This document shows, one piece after another, positions 1 to 6,694 of a stretch of DNA of 8,215 bases. The DNA comes from Hyphomicrobiales bacterium (GTDB taxonomy: Bacteria; Pseudomonadota; Alphaproteobacteria; Rhizobiales; Aestuariivirgaceae), in the NCBI GenBank assembly GCA_025356765.1, contig JANXRO010000370.1, forward strand, positions 1-8,215. The letters run 5' to 3'. The notes beneath the pieces are model-generated. The model was not told the DNA's origin and ran no database searches. It saw only the letters and a list, made by a program, of their open reading frames with translations. Position 1 is the stretch's first letter, and the number at the start of each line of letters is the position of its first letter. Position numbers and translations under genes: made by a program.

Positions 1-919
1 CTTTGCCGACGAATCTTCCTTCAGGTGTTTCATAGAGAAAACCCATGATCGACAACTTGCCATCTTGTTCAACTATTTTTCCGGCATAGCGTTTGCAAGG
101 AAGTGAGCCATCGAGAAATTCTGATTGAGGCGTTGTCCATGGCCCCAGATGATGATCGGCCACCAAATAATGTGAACCTGTGATCGGTATCTGCGGATTT
201 TTCATTTTATAGCCTTCTGACCAATGTTCAGCGGCTGTGCAAAATGTCATGTACCATTTGTTGCGAAATTTAAAAGCTTGTGGCACCTCAAGCTGACCAA
301 AATCCCCGCCATCATACACAGGTTTTTGAAGTGTCCATGTTTGCAAATCTGGTGAAGTTGCAAAGCCCACGGCACCACCGGCGTTGGGTTCTTTTCGGCC
401 GGGCACGCGCGCTGTAAAATACATCAGCCAGCCATCGCCATCTGGATTTTTGATAACCCACGGGTCTCGCATCGCCCTGTCATGCCAATGGCCCGGCGTA
501 TATTCTTCATAATATTTGGCATTGGGGCCTTGAAGATCAAGGCACAAGCCATCGTCCACACGAACCCATGAATGCATATCTGTTGATGTTGCATGGCCTA
601 TGCGTTGGTGCATGCCTTGTTTTGCGTGTTCGGTGCCTGTGTAGAACAAATGCCATGTGCCATCAGGGCCTTGCAGTACAGAACCTGTCCACGTTGTCCA
701 ATCATCAAAGCTCGGGCCTTTTGAAGGTTGAAAGCATGTGCCCATATGCGTCCAGTTCATCAAATCTTTTGAAACGGCATGACCTTGGGTTACGTTGCGG
801 TGGCGATCATCAGGATGGGGCAAGGTATTATCTGCCTGAAGAAAATAGATGTGCCAATCATCTTCATTTTTGGCCAACCAAAAATCCCAAATCCATTTGT
901 CTTTCAGAGAGAGAACCAT
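1..919 (-). CDS. GH32-like glycoside hydrolase (beta-fructosidase-like), 3' end cut by window
   Basis: Only the first 306 codons are in the window; the C-terminus lies beyond position 1. The start is the ATG at 919, one base after the upstream permease stop, with AAGGGA as ribosome site. Three elements match the five-bladed propeller of clan GH-J (GH32/GH68). They are WIWDFW with Asp12 as likely nucleophile, MRDPW with Asp152 as the RDP transition-state stabiliser, and LEVPQ with Glu211 as likely acid/base, in place of the GH32 ECP motif. Other GH32-like stretches are WHIYFLQA near the N-terminus, WTGS followed by a GTWHLFYTG segment, and a QRIGHATSTD segment. There is no signal peptide, so the enzyme should act in the cytoplasm on sugar brought in by the adjacent ABC transporter. 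Sucrose or a small fructo-oligosaccharide is my inference from the family. The first motif differs from the classical WMNDPNG of GH32, so another glycoside is possible. Confidence 0.8.
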   Translation of the reverse strand, partial: MVLSLKDKWIWDFWLAKNEDDWHIYFLQADNTLPHPDDRHRNVTQGHAVSKDLMNWTHMGTCFQPSKGPSFDDWTTWTGSVLQGPDGTWHLFYTGTEHAKQGMHQRIGHATSTDMHSWVRVDDGLCLDLQGPNAKYYEEYTPGHWHDRAMRDPWVIKNPDGDGWLMYFTARVPGRKEPNAGGAVGFATSPDLQTWTLQKPVYDGGDFGQLEVPQAFKFRNKWYMTFCTAAEHWSEGYKMKNPQIPITGSHYLVADHHLGPWTTPQSEFLDGSLPCKRYAGKIVEQDGKLSIMGFLYETPEGRFVGK

Positions 920-920
920 T

Positions 921-1793
921 TTATCCCTTGATGCCTGTTGATGCGATTGATGCGATGAAGGCGCGTTGAAGCAGAAGATAGAAAATAAGAACGGGAACTG
1001 TGATCAGCGTTAAATATGCCATCACCTCACCCCACGCGATGTTGAGTTGGAAGAAATATTGTAAGCCCACCATAACCGGGCGATATTCTTCGGCCTGTGT
1101 CACCATCAGTGGCCACAAGAACTGATTATACATGGCGAGAAATTTCAAGATGGCCGCTGTGGCCGTAACCGGCCCGGCCAGCGGCATGATGACCTTATAA
1201 TAAATCTGCCACCATGATGCGCCTTCAATACGCGCTGCTTCAATCAGCTCTTTCGGCAGATCTTTAAAATATTGCACAAATAGATAAACCGTTAAAGCGT
1301 CGGCGCTGAAGGGGATGATTTGTACCTGATAAGAATTAAGCCAGCCCGTGGAAAAGCCATGCAATCCAACCCACGGAAGTTGATTGACCAGCAAAAGCAA
1401 AGGCACGGCAATGATCTCAATCGGAATAACCAGTGTTGTGAGAAGAACGGTCATTATTGTATCGCGGCCGCGCCATTGCAAAAATACAAATGAGAACGCG
1501 GCCACCGAGCAGAAAAACAATGCCAAGGCCACGGTGGTTGCGGTTATGAAAACCGAGTTAAACAAAAACAATGCAACGGGTGCCCGTGCAAAAGCGGCCA
1601 CATAATTGTTCAGCGAAATATCACCCACCGGCAAAAATGCTCTGAATGAGTTTGAATCGGCAAGAAGTTGTTCGCTGGGTTTCAGCGAAGACATGATCAT
1701 AAATTCAAGCGGAAACACAAAGATCAGCGCCACCAATACTAAGGGAACATAACGCCAGGCCGATGGTTTGAGCGAGGTTGTGGGTGTGCTCAT
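921..1793 (-). CDS. ABC sugar transporter permease, MalG type
   Basis: This 290-residue inner-membrane protein is the second permease of a carbohydrate ABC importer (CUT1 type). Hydrophobic segments lie at about residues 15-36, 72-106 (one long or two short), 112-136, 165-176, 208-230 and 257-280, giving the six spans usual for MalG. The cytoplasmic EAA loop that docks with the ATPase is clear at about 182-205, with EAARIEGAS followed by the conserved MPLAGP. The C-terminus ends in GIKG, as is common in this family. The start ATG (1793) overlaps the stop of the upstream permease gene by 4 bp (ATGA), which implies translational coupling. The downstream glycoside hydrolase begins one base after this stop. 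The transported sugar cannot be read from the permease; the hydrolase neighbour suggests a fructoside. Confidence 0.93.
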   Translation of the reverse strand: MSTPTTSLKPSAWRYVPLVLVALIFVFPLEFMIMSSLKPSEQLLADSNSFRAFLPVGDISLNNYVAAFARAPVALFLFNSVFITATTVALALFFCSVAAFSFVFLQWRGRDTIMTVLLTTLVIPIEIIAVPLLLLVNQLPWVGLHGFSTGWLNSYQVQIIPFSADALTVYLFVQYFKDLPKELIEAARIEGASWWQIYYKVIMPLAGPVTATAAILKFLAMYNQFLWPLMVTQAEEYRPVMVGLQYFFQLNIAWGEVMAYLTLITVPVLIFYLLLQRAFIASIASTGIKG

Positions 1794-2875
1794 GTGTTCG
1801 ACTCCCGCGTGAGATAGCGTTGGATCAGCGATATGGTGATGACAAGCGCAAAGAGTATAACGGAGATGGCTGAGCCCGTTGCGATGTCTTGCTTGGCATA
1901 GCCACGTTGCACGGCTTGGAACACAATGGTTTGAGTGGAATCTACGGGCCCACCTTGGGTCATCACTGCGACTTGTGAAAACAGTGTGAAGGCCTGCATG
2001 GTGATAACGACCAAAACAAGAATTGCAGTGTTGCGCAAACCGGGCCAGGTTACAAACCGGAACTTTTGCCAGCTGGTGGCGCCCTCAATGTCTGATGCTT
2101 CATAAAGCGAAACAGGAATTGTTTGCAGACCTGAAAGCCATATGACCATATGAAAGCCCACTGCTTGCCAAATGGACATGGCGATGATGGATGGAAGTGC
2201 TGTTGCGGGATTGCCCAACCAATCGACGGGCTTGAACGCCCCAAATGTGAAAAAGCCTAGAAGGGCGTTTAACAGGCCATTGTCGCCGCTATAAATGAAG
2301 CGCCACAAAAGCGAGACGACAACGATGGACACAACGACGGGCATAAAATAAATTGTTCGGAAGAAATTGATCCCGGGAAGTTTTTGGTTGATCATCAACG
2401 CCAGAAGCAACGCAATGCCACCTTGCAAAGGTGCCACAACCAAAACAAAGATGAACGTGTTGACGATGGCTTTCATAAAAACCACATCACGCGCCACCAC
2501 AACTTTTATGTTATCGCCCGAGTGCCATGAAAACCATTCTCGCATGCCGTTAAAATAGGGCATATCTGGGTTGTTGCGGGTGAGGCTGCGCACGGTTGGA
2601 TAAGTTAATGCGCCAGCAGCATCTTTTTTAATTTCTTGCGTGGCGGTATCGCGTTCTGGTTCCAGCGTTAAAACGCCTAAATCCAACAGTTGGTGAAAAT
2701 TTGATGTTCCAACATATTCCGTTGGGTTTGGTGAAATGAAGCGTTGATTGGTGAAGGCAAAATAAAAGCCCAATAAAAACGGAACGATAATGAAAAGACC
2801 AATGATCGCCGTGGCTGGAAATGCCATCAGCCAACCCGTCGCCTCAGAATTTTGATTTTTCTTGCCGCTTTGCAT
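1790..2875 (-). CDS. ABC sugar transporter permease, MalF type
   Basis: This 361-residue inner-membrane protein is the first permease of the CUT1-type importer. The first span is at about residues 15-41. Further spans lie at about 133-162, 174-195, 226-250, 282-303 and 333-351. The EAA loop is at about 259-280 (EASDIEGATS, then WPGL), followed by the usual TQGGP segment at about 306-310. The protein is longer than the roughly 290-310 residues common for this family. The extra length is a periplasmic loop of about 70 residues between spans 1 and 2 (about 60-130), rich in charged and polar residues. The ATG at 2875 has no good Shine-Dalgarno sequence, so translation may be weak or depend on the upstream gene. 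It pairs with the MalG-type permease downstream and the binding protein upstream. No ATPase gene lies in the window. Confidence 0.93.
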   Translation of the reverse strand: MQSGKKNQNSEATGWLMAFPATAIIGLFIIVPFLLGFYFAFTNQRFISPNPTEYVGTSNFHQLLDLGVLTLEPERDTATQEIKKDAAGALTYPTVRSLTRNNPDMPYFNGMREWFSWHSGDNIKVVVARDVVFMKAIVNTFIFVLVVAPLQGGIALLLALMINQKLPGINFFRTIYFMPVVVSIVVVSLLWRFIYSGDNGLLNALLGFFTFGAFKPVDWLGNPATALPSIIAMSIWQAVGFHMVIWLSGLQTIPVSLYEASDIEGATSWQKFRFVTWPGLRNTAILVLVVITMQAFTLFSQVAVMTQGGPVDSTQTIVFQAVQRGYAKQDIATGSAISVILFALVITISLIQRYLTRESNT

Positions 2876-2896
2876 GATCGGTTTGCCAATTTTAAT

Positions 2897-2924
2897 CCCT
2901 CTCCCGCGTGAGTGCGAGAGAGGG
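2897..2924 (-). other. Intercistronic mRNA hairpin between binding-protein and permease genes
   Basis: CCCTCTC (2897-2903) and GAGAGGG (2918-2924) form a perfect 7-bp stem in the 59-bp gap after the binding-protein stop. On the transcribed strand no T-run follows, so it is unlikely to be a full terminator. In maltose-type operons a hairpin at this place protects the binding-protein mRNA from 3' decay and gives excess binding protein over permease. That role here is inference. Confidence 0.55.
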
Positions 2925-2934
2925 TGTTGCTTGT

Positions 2935-4194
2935 TTATTTGGTATAGTTTTTGTTCTTCTCGATGTCTTTGGTAATTTCGTCGGCGGCTGCGTCCAAAGT
3001 TGCCTGAACTTCAGAACCGTTTGCCAAATCTGACAATGCTTTTTCAAAAACTTTTGCAGCTACGGGATAACCCGGATAAACCGGACGCAGCGTCGCCTGA
3101 GCTTTTGAAAGCCCAAAGAACACTTCCATAGGGCCACCTGCTTTATAATTGTTTGATGCGGCGGCTGATTCTGGTGTGGGTGGAATAAGGCCAATGCCAT
3201 CCGAGAACTGCGTTAAATATTTATCCTGTAACGCAAACTGGATAAATTTATTAGCGCCATCTTGATGTTTGGATGCGGCTGAAACGCCAAACTGCCAAGA
3301 TGCTGCTCCAATTTTGGGGCCTTTGCCAAAATCAGGGGCGGGCATGAACACCACATCGTCTTTAAACTTATCGACCATGCCAAGTGCTGCCCAGTTGCCG
3401 TTCCACGACAATGCATATTTGCCGCTGGCAAGGCCAGTGTCACGATCAGCAGGGCTTTGCGACGTGCCGGGAACAAGTTTGCGGGTGAACAAGCTTTGCC
3501 ACCATTTGCCAAACTTCACGGCTTCTGCACCATTCAAAGTGCCATCGGCGGTTTTATAGCCATCGCGGTTTACGATGTCGCCACCAAAGCTTTGCAAGAA
3601 AGGGCTGAAGGCATAGGGATACCATTCACCCTTCCACGCCATACCAAGATCAAACGGATATTCAAATTTTCCCGATGCTTGGATTTTTAAAAGTGCAGCA
3701 TCAAATTCTTCGCCAGTCCATGGCTTATCGACGGTTGGAATGCGAATGCCATTGGCTTCAAGAACCGATTTGCGGCCCACCAATGCAACAGCGGCATCCC
3801 ACAGGCCCACTGAATAAACCTTGCCGTTATATTTGCCGATAGGGCCTGGCAGGAATTTCGCATAGGCGGCTGGATCAACTGTCAACGGTGCCATATAGCC
3901 AGCCCAAGCCCAACTTGGCATAACCGGCCCATCCACATCCAAAATGTCAGGAAGTTTGCCGGCCACGGCAGCGGCCGTGACAGAGTCGTTATATGCAGCT
4001 TGTGGAAATTGTTCGAGCTTCACGGCAAAATCTGCTTGAGATTTGTTGAAATCTTCAATCAGACCCATGACGATTTTCTTTTCAACATCATTGCCTGCAC
4101 CGTGATACCACATGGTTAGATCAGTGGCGGCATATGCGACAGTAGAGGCCATCAAGCTGGCCATCATCATGCCGCCAAATATAAGTTTCTTCAT
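2935..4194 (-). CDS. Periplasmic sugar-binding protein of ABC transporter (SBP family 1)
   Basis: This 419-residue protein captures the sugar in the periplasm and delivers it to the two permeases encoded downstream. It has a clear Sec signal peptide: two lysines, a methionine-rich hydrophobic core, and likely cleavage after Ala22 (AYA/AT). The mature protein opens with LTMWYH, a typical first beta-strand of MalE-like (SBP_bac_1) proteins. Further family signs are KLPDILDVDG near residue 80, an aromatic-rich segment (WKGEWYPYAF) and SGKYALSWNGNWA in the second lobe. The length is normal for CUT1 binding proteins. The ATG at 4194 is preceded by GGGAGA (4203-4208) at good spacing. The gene lies 73 bp after the LacI-family regulator in the same direction. 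I see no separate strong promoter in that gap, so cotranscription is likely. The ligand is unknown; a beta-fructoside is inferred from the hydrolase. Confidence 0.93.
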   Translation of the reverse strand: MKKLIFGGMMMASLMASTVAYAATDLTMWYHGAGNDVEKKIVMGLIEDFNKSQADFAVKLEQFPQAAYNDSVTAAAVAGKLPDILDVDGPVMPSWAWAGYMAPLTVDPAAYAKFLPGPIGKYNGKVYSVGLWDAAVALVGRKSVLEANGIRIPTVDKPWTGEEFDAALLKIQASGKFEYPFDLGMAWKGEWYPYAFSPFLQSFGGDIVNRDGYKTADGTLNGAEAVKFGKWWQSLFTRKLVPGTSQSPADRDTGLASGKYALSWNGNWAALGMVDKFKDDVVFMPAPDFGKGPKIGAASWQFGVSAASKHQDGANKFIQFALQDKYLTQFSDGIGLIPPTPESAAASNNYKAGGPMEVFFGLSKAQATLRPVYPGYPVAAKVFEKALSDLANGSEVQATLDAAADEITKDIEKNKNYTK

Positions 4195-4267
4195 CGTTGT
4201 ATTCTCCCATTGTGTTCATTTTTTCGCTGGTGGTTTTTCCGCCAGTTTCGTCTTCTTGCGTGGTTCG

Positions 4268-5287
4268 CTAACTCAACGTTCGGCAAGAACCTCTCTCGAC
4301 CAAAGGGCAGGGCACCAGAATTTTTGGAGCCCAACCTTCTTTTTGATGTGTTGACTCACGCATCAACTCTACCGCGCGGCGACCTATTTCAAAGTAAGGC
4401 AAAGCGACAGTGGTGAGGCGAGGGTGTAAGTTTTCGGTAATGACTTTCAGATCATCAAAACCCATGATGGACAAATCTTGTGGCACGCTAAGCCTCAGAT
4501 GCGCGGCTGCTGCATAGACATGGAATGCCACTGCGTCGTGGCCACAAATGATGGCTGTGGGCCGGTTTTTCTGTTGCAGCATTTTAAGTGCAGCTTCATA
4601 GGCCACCATGCTTTCACCATGAACTGGCCCTATCATGCCTTGCTGGTTCAAGCTCTCATCAAAGGTAACGCCAGCATCTTTGAATGCGCGCCTGATGCCG
4701 ATGCCGCGCAACCTCGTTGCATCAATTTTTGGAATGAGTGTTAAAAGCCCGATGCGGCGATGACCATTCCTGAGAAGATGTTCGGCTTGGGCATAGCCGC
4801 CGCCTTCATCATCTGGAACAAGGGATGGACGATCAGACCCACTGGCATAACAATTTGCCAAAACGATTGAATCATTGAACGCGGGCCTGCCAACGTTGTG
4901 TGATCGATGAAAGACGGATGCGTAAATCACGCCTCTCACACGTTGTGCGCGGAACATGCGCCAAAATTCAACCTCTTGCTCAGCGTCGCCGTTGCTATTG
5001 GCGATGAGCAAGGTTTGATTTTGCTCTTTCAACGCGGCTTGGGCACCGCGCACAATGTCTACTGAATATGGCGTTGTGGCTACGGCATCTGTCATCAACC
5101 CATAGACCGATGATTGTACGCCACGCATCATGCGGGCGGCTTGGTTTGGAACGTAATTAAGATTTTGCAGGTGAACTTGGACAGAATCTCGCGTTTTCGC
5201 GTTCACGGCAGGATCGCCATTGACGATACGCGAGACGGTTTTGATCGAAACACCAGAAAGTTTTGCGACTTCGCGAAGTGTAACCAA
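4268..5287 (-). CDS. LacI-family sugar-responsive repressor (TTG start)
   Basis: This 339-residue regulator has the complete LacI-family layout. An N-terminal helix-turn-helix occupies residues 2-24 (LREVAKLSGVSIKTVSRIVN), with a hinge helix NYVPNQAARMM at 44-54. The sugar-binding core shows CGHDAVAFH and IMGFDD near the end, which are standard for the family. Met54 sits where Leu is usual in LacI/PurR for intercalation at the central CpG. The start is TTG at 5287: a strong GGGAGGA lies 4 bases upstream, the N-terminus is then exactly family-like, and no in-frame ATG is near. It is the first gene of the operon and probably represses itself and the transporter/hydrolase genes through the two palindromes just upstream. 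The effector is probably the imported sugar or a product; its identity is inferred only from neighbours. Confidence 0.95.
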   Translation of the reverse strand: MVTLREVAKLSGVSIKTVSRIVNGDPAVNAKTRDSVQVHLQNLNYVPNQAARMMRGVQSSVYGLMTDAVATTPYSVDIVRGAQAALKEQNQTLLIANSNGDAEQEVEFWRMFRAQRVRGVIYASVFHRSHNVGRPAFNDSIVLANCYASGSDRPSLVPDDEGGGYAQAEHLLRNGHRRIGLLTLIPKIDATRLRGIGIRRAFKDAGVTFDESLNQQGMIGPVHGESMVAYEAALKMLQQKNRPTAIICGHDAVAFHVYAAAAHLRLSVPQDLSIMGFDDLKVITENLHPRLTTVALPYFEIGRRAVELMRESTHQKEGWAPKILVPCPLVERGSCRTLS

Positions 5288-5291
5288 GTCG

Positions 5292-5298
5292 TCCTCCC
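5292..5298 (-). promoter_or_regulatory. Strong ribosome binding site fixing the TTG start of the LacI-type gene
   Basis: Read on the minus strand this is GGGAGGA, with the GGAGG core 5 bases before the TTG at 5287-5285. It is the only good ribosome site near the N-terminus of the helix-turn-helix and decides the start. Confidence 0.8.
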
Positions 5299-5318
5299 AG
5301 ACGCGGATGTTGTTCTTT

Positions 5319-5332
5319 TGACAACGTTGTCA
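5319..5332. promoter_or_regulatory. LacI-family operator, proximal copy (O1)
   Basis: TGACAACGTTGTCA is a perfect 14-bp palindrome with the central CG typical of LacI-family operators. It covers the predicted transcription start (about 5328) of the operon promoter, so bound repressor would block initiation. The same core recurs at 5350-5363. Confidence 0.85.
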
Positions 5333-5334
5333 TT

Positions 5335-5364
5335 ATCCTAAACACAAATTGACAACGTTGTCAA
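5335..5364 (-). promoter_or_regulatory. Sigma-70-type promoter of the sugar operon
   Basis: On the minus strand, TTGACA (5364-5359) is a perfect -35 box. After an 18-base spacer comes TAGGAT (5340-5335), matching four of six -10 positions. The start site would be near 5328, giving a leader of about 40 nt before the TTG codon. The -35 lies inside O2 and the start site inside O1. Confidence 0.65.
5349..5364. promoter_or_regulatory. LacI-family operator, distal copy (O2)
   Basis: TTGACAACGTTGTCAA is a perfect 16-bp palindrome containing the same 14-bp core as O1. Its centre lies 31 bp from that of O1, close to three helical turns, so two dimers would sit on the same face of the DNA. It contains the -35 box TTGACA of the minus-strand promoter. 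It also lies on the gntR side and might affect that gene. Confidence 0.85.
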
Positions 5365-5450
5365 AAAAGAAACATTGTGCAGCGCGAAACGAGAATTGGC
5401 CTTTTCAGTTGCGAACGCAGCCACAAAATTCGTATCACTGCGCCAGCGTT

Positions 5451-5471
5451 TCAACCCAAGTTAAAGGTTGA
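5451..5471. promoter_or_regulatory. Inverted repeat in gntR leader, possible autoregulatory operator
   Basis: TCAACC (5451-5456) and GGTTGA (5466-5471) are perfect 6-bp arms separated by 9 bp, ending 18 bp before the gntR ATG. GntR-family repressors often bind inverted repeats beside their own gene, so this is a candidate. A run of seven T follows (5475-5481), so an attenuator is the alternative. The rest of the divergent gap (5365-5450) shows no convincing plus-strand promoter; the best is TTGCGA (5409) with TATCAC (5433), which is weak. Confidence 0.3.
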
Positions 5472-5489
5472 GCATTTTTTTGAGGTACT

Positions 5490-6170
5490 ATGATCCGCAC
5501 CAAGAGTTTGAGCCTTCACGACCAGATTTTAGCTGATATTAAAGGCAACATCTTAAATGGGTCTTGGGCACCGGGGTTGCGAATTCCCTTTGAGATGGAA
5601 CTTGCAGACAGTTATGGGGTTTCACGCGCCACGATGAACAAGGTGCTGACACAGCTGACCCAAGCGGGCTTTTTGGAGCGTCGCCGCAAACTGGGAACTG
5701 TTGTATGCCGCCCGCGCATTCAATCTGCTGTTTTGGAAATTACCGATATTGAAAAACAGATCACCGGTTTGGGCCTTGCCTATTCTTATGCCCTGTTGAC
5801 GCGGCGCTTGGTGAAGGACGAATTAAGCCTGAGTTGTTTGCATTTTGCCGACACTATTCCGTTTTGTGCGGAAGAGCGCGTTATTCAATTGAAAACTGTA
5901 CCCGAGGCGGCTTTGGTGGATTTCGCCCAAACACCGCCTGGCACCTGGTTGTTGGCGCATATGCCGTGGAGCACGGCGCGCCATGTCATCAGCGCGTTGA
6001 ATGCTTCGTCTGCCTTGGCCAAAAAATTGAATATAAAATTGGGCGCGGCGTGTTTGGCTATCGAGCGCACAACTGAATTAAATGGCCAAACTTTAACCCA
6101 TGCCCACATTATTTATCCGGGGGATAAATATCAAATGGTGGCGCAATTTTCGCCGCATCTGGAAGGCTAG
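5490..6170 (+). CDS. GntR-family repressor, HutC subfamily (UTRA domain)
   Basis: This 226-residue cytoplasmic regulator has a winged helix-turn-helix at residues 8-75, including the recognition region YGVSRATMNKVLTQL (42-56) and wing LERRRKLGTVV. A HutC-type UTRA ligand domain follows, with CLHFAD (116-121), the EERVI segment, the PPGTWLL segment near 150, AACLAIERT and a closing YPGDKYQMVAQFSP. HutC proteins repress histidine utilisation and sense urocanate, but no hut genes are visible, so the target is unknown and the gene symbol is withheld. Between about residues 108 and 113 the protein seems to lack roughly 15 residues that HutC relatives carry, making it shorter than the usual 235-250. 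The ATG at 5490 has GAGG 4 bases upstream. It diverges from the LacI-type gene and ends one base before the convergent dksA stop. Confidence 0.85.
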   Translation: MIRTKSLSLHDQILADIKGNILNGSWAPGLRIPFEMELADSYGVSRATMNKVLTQLTQAGFLERRRKLGTVVCRPRIQSAVLEITDIEKQITGLGLAYSYALLTRRLVKDELSLSCLHFADTIPFCAEERVIQLKTVPEAALVDFAQTPPGTWLLAHMPWSTARHVISALNASSALAKKLNIKLGAACLAIERTTELNGQTLTHAHIIYPGDKYQMVAQFSPHLEG

Positions 6171-6171
6171 A

Positions 6172-6588
6172 CTATTCGTCCTTATAGACGCGCTCACGTT
6201 TTTCGTGGCGCTCTTGGGCTTCAATAGAAAGTGTTGCTATGGGTCTTGCGTCTAAACGGCGAAGGCCAATGGGATCACCAGATTCTTCGCAATAGCCATA
6301 AGAACCATCTTCAATGCGCTTGAGGGCGGAATCGATTTTGGAAATTAATTTGCGTTGACGGTCGCGCGTGCGCAATTCTAAAGACCGATCTGTTTCCGAT
6401 GATGCACGATCGGCCACATCTGGCAGAATGTGGTTTTCTTCGGCCAAGTGATTCAGAGTTTCTTGGCTTTCACGCAAGATGTCGTCTTTCCAAGCCAACA
6501 GTTTGGCCTTGAAATAAGCCACCTGCTTTTCATTCATAAAAGGCTCTTTATCCGAAGGCACGTAATTTCCATCAAGAACGTCAGACAT
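6172..6588 (-). CDS. dksA: RNA polymerase-binding transcription factor DksA
   Basis: This 138-residue protein acts with ppGpp in the secondary channel of RNA polymerase to adjust rRNA and amino-acid promoter activity in the stringent response. A coiled coil spans about residues 20-95. Its tip carries VADRAS, where Asp60 and Ala62 correspond to the functional Asp74/Ala76 of E. coli DksA. The SLELRTRDRQRKLI stretch is near-identical to the family. The globular end keeps the zinc-finger fold sequence YGYCEESGDPIGLRRLDARP but has only one of the four zinc cysteines (Cys100). The other positions are Ser103, Ser121 and Ala124, a pattern usual for alphaproteobacteria. The start ATG at 6588 has GGAG 8 bases upstream. 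Its stop is one base from the gntR stop, so the two genes are tightly convergent. Confidence 0.95.
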   Translation of the reverse strand: MSDVLDGNYVPSDKEPFMNEKQVAYFKAKLLAWKDDILRESQETLNHLAEENHILPDVADRASSETDRSLELRTRDRQRKLISKIDSALKRIEDGSYGYCEESGDPIGLRRLDARPIATLSIEAQERHEKRERVYKDE

Positions 6589-6611
6589 GAATTAATCTCC
6601 TAATCTGGCGG

Positions 6612-6640
6612 CTTATAGCCATCGGCTTGCAACGCTTCAA
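6612..6640 (-). promoter_or_regulatory. Candidate sigma-70 promoter of dksA
   Basis: On the minus strand TTGAAG (6640-6635), a 17-base spacer and TATAAG (6617-6612) form a good promoter (4/6 and 5/6 matches). The start would be near 6605, giving a leader of only about 17 nt that just includes the GGAG ribosome site. The -10 lies in a small palindrome, GGCTTATAGCC (6610-6620). Confidence 0.5.
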
Positions 6641-6672
6641 GGGTTGTAAACTGCTTGATTTTTGTGACGGTT

Positions 6673-6689
6673 TGCCGGCGATTCCGGCA
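6673..6689. repeat. Inverted repeat, 6-bp arms (first of two tandem)
   Basis: TGCCGGCGATTCCGGCA forms a 6-bp stem with a 5-base loop. It lies in the gap between the divergent dksA and lipoprotein genes. No T-run follows on either strand, so a protein-binding site is as likely as a hairpin. Confidence 0.45.
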
Positions 6690-6694
6690 TCGGC

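Noticed and set aside
568..969. Plus-strand open frame of 133 codons
   Set aside because: It lies antisense to the glycoside hydrolase and permease genes, whose motifs are clear, and its sequence shows no domain or good start.
3269..3559. Plus-strand open frame inside the binding-protein gene
   Set aside because: Antisense shadow with no protein-like features; the minus-strand gene is certain.
4227..4245. Hairpin CTGGTGGTTTTTCCGCCAG in the lacI-type to binding-protein gap as a terminator
   Set aside because: On the transcribed strand the stem has a C-A mismatch and is followed by an A-run, not a T-run, so it would not stop the operon transcript.
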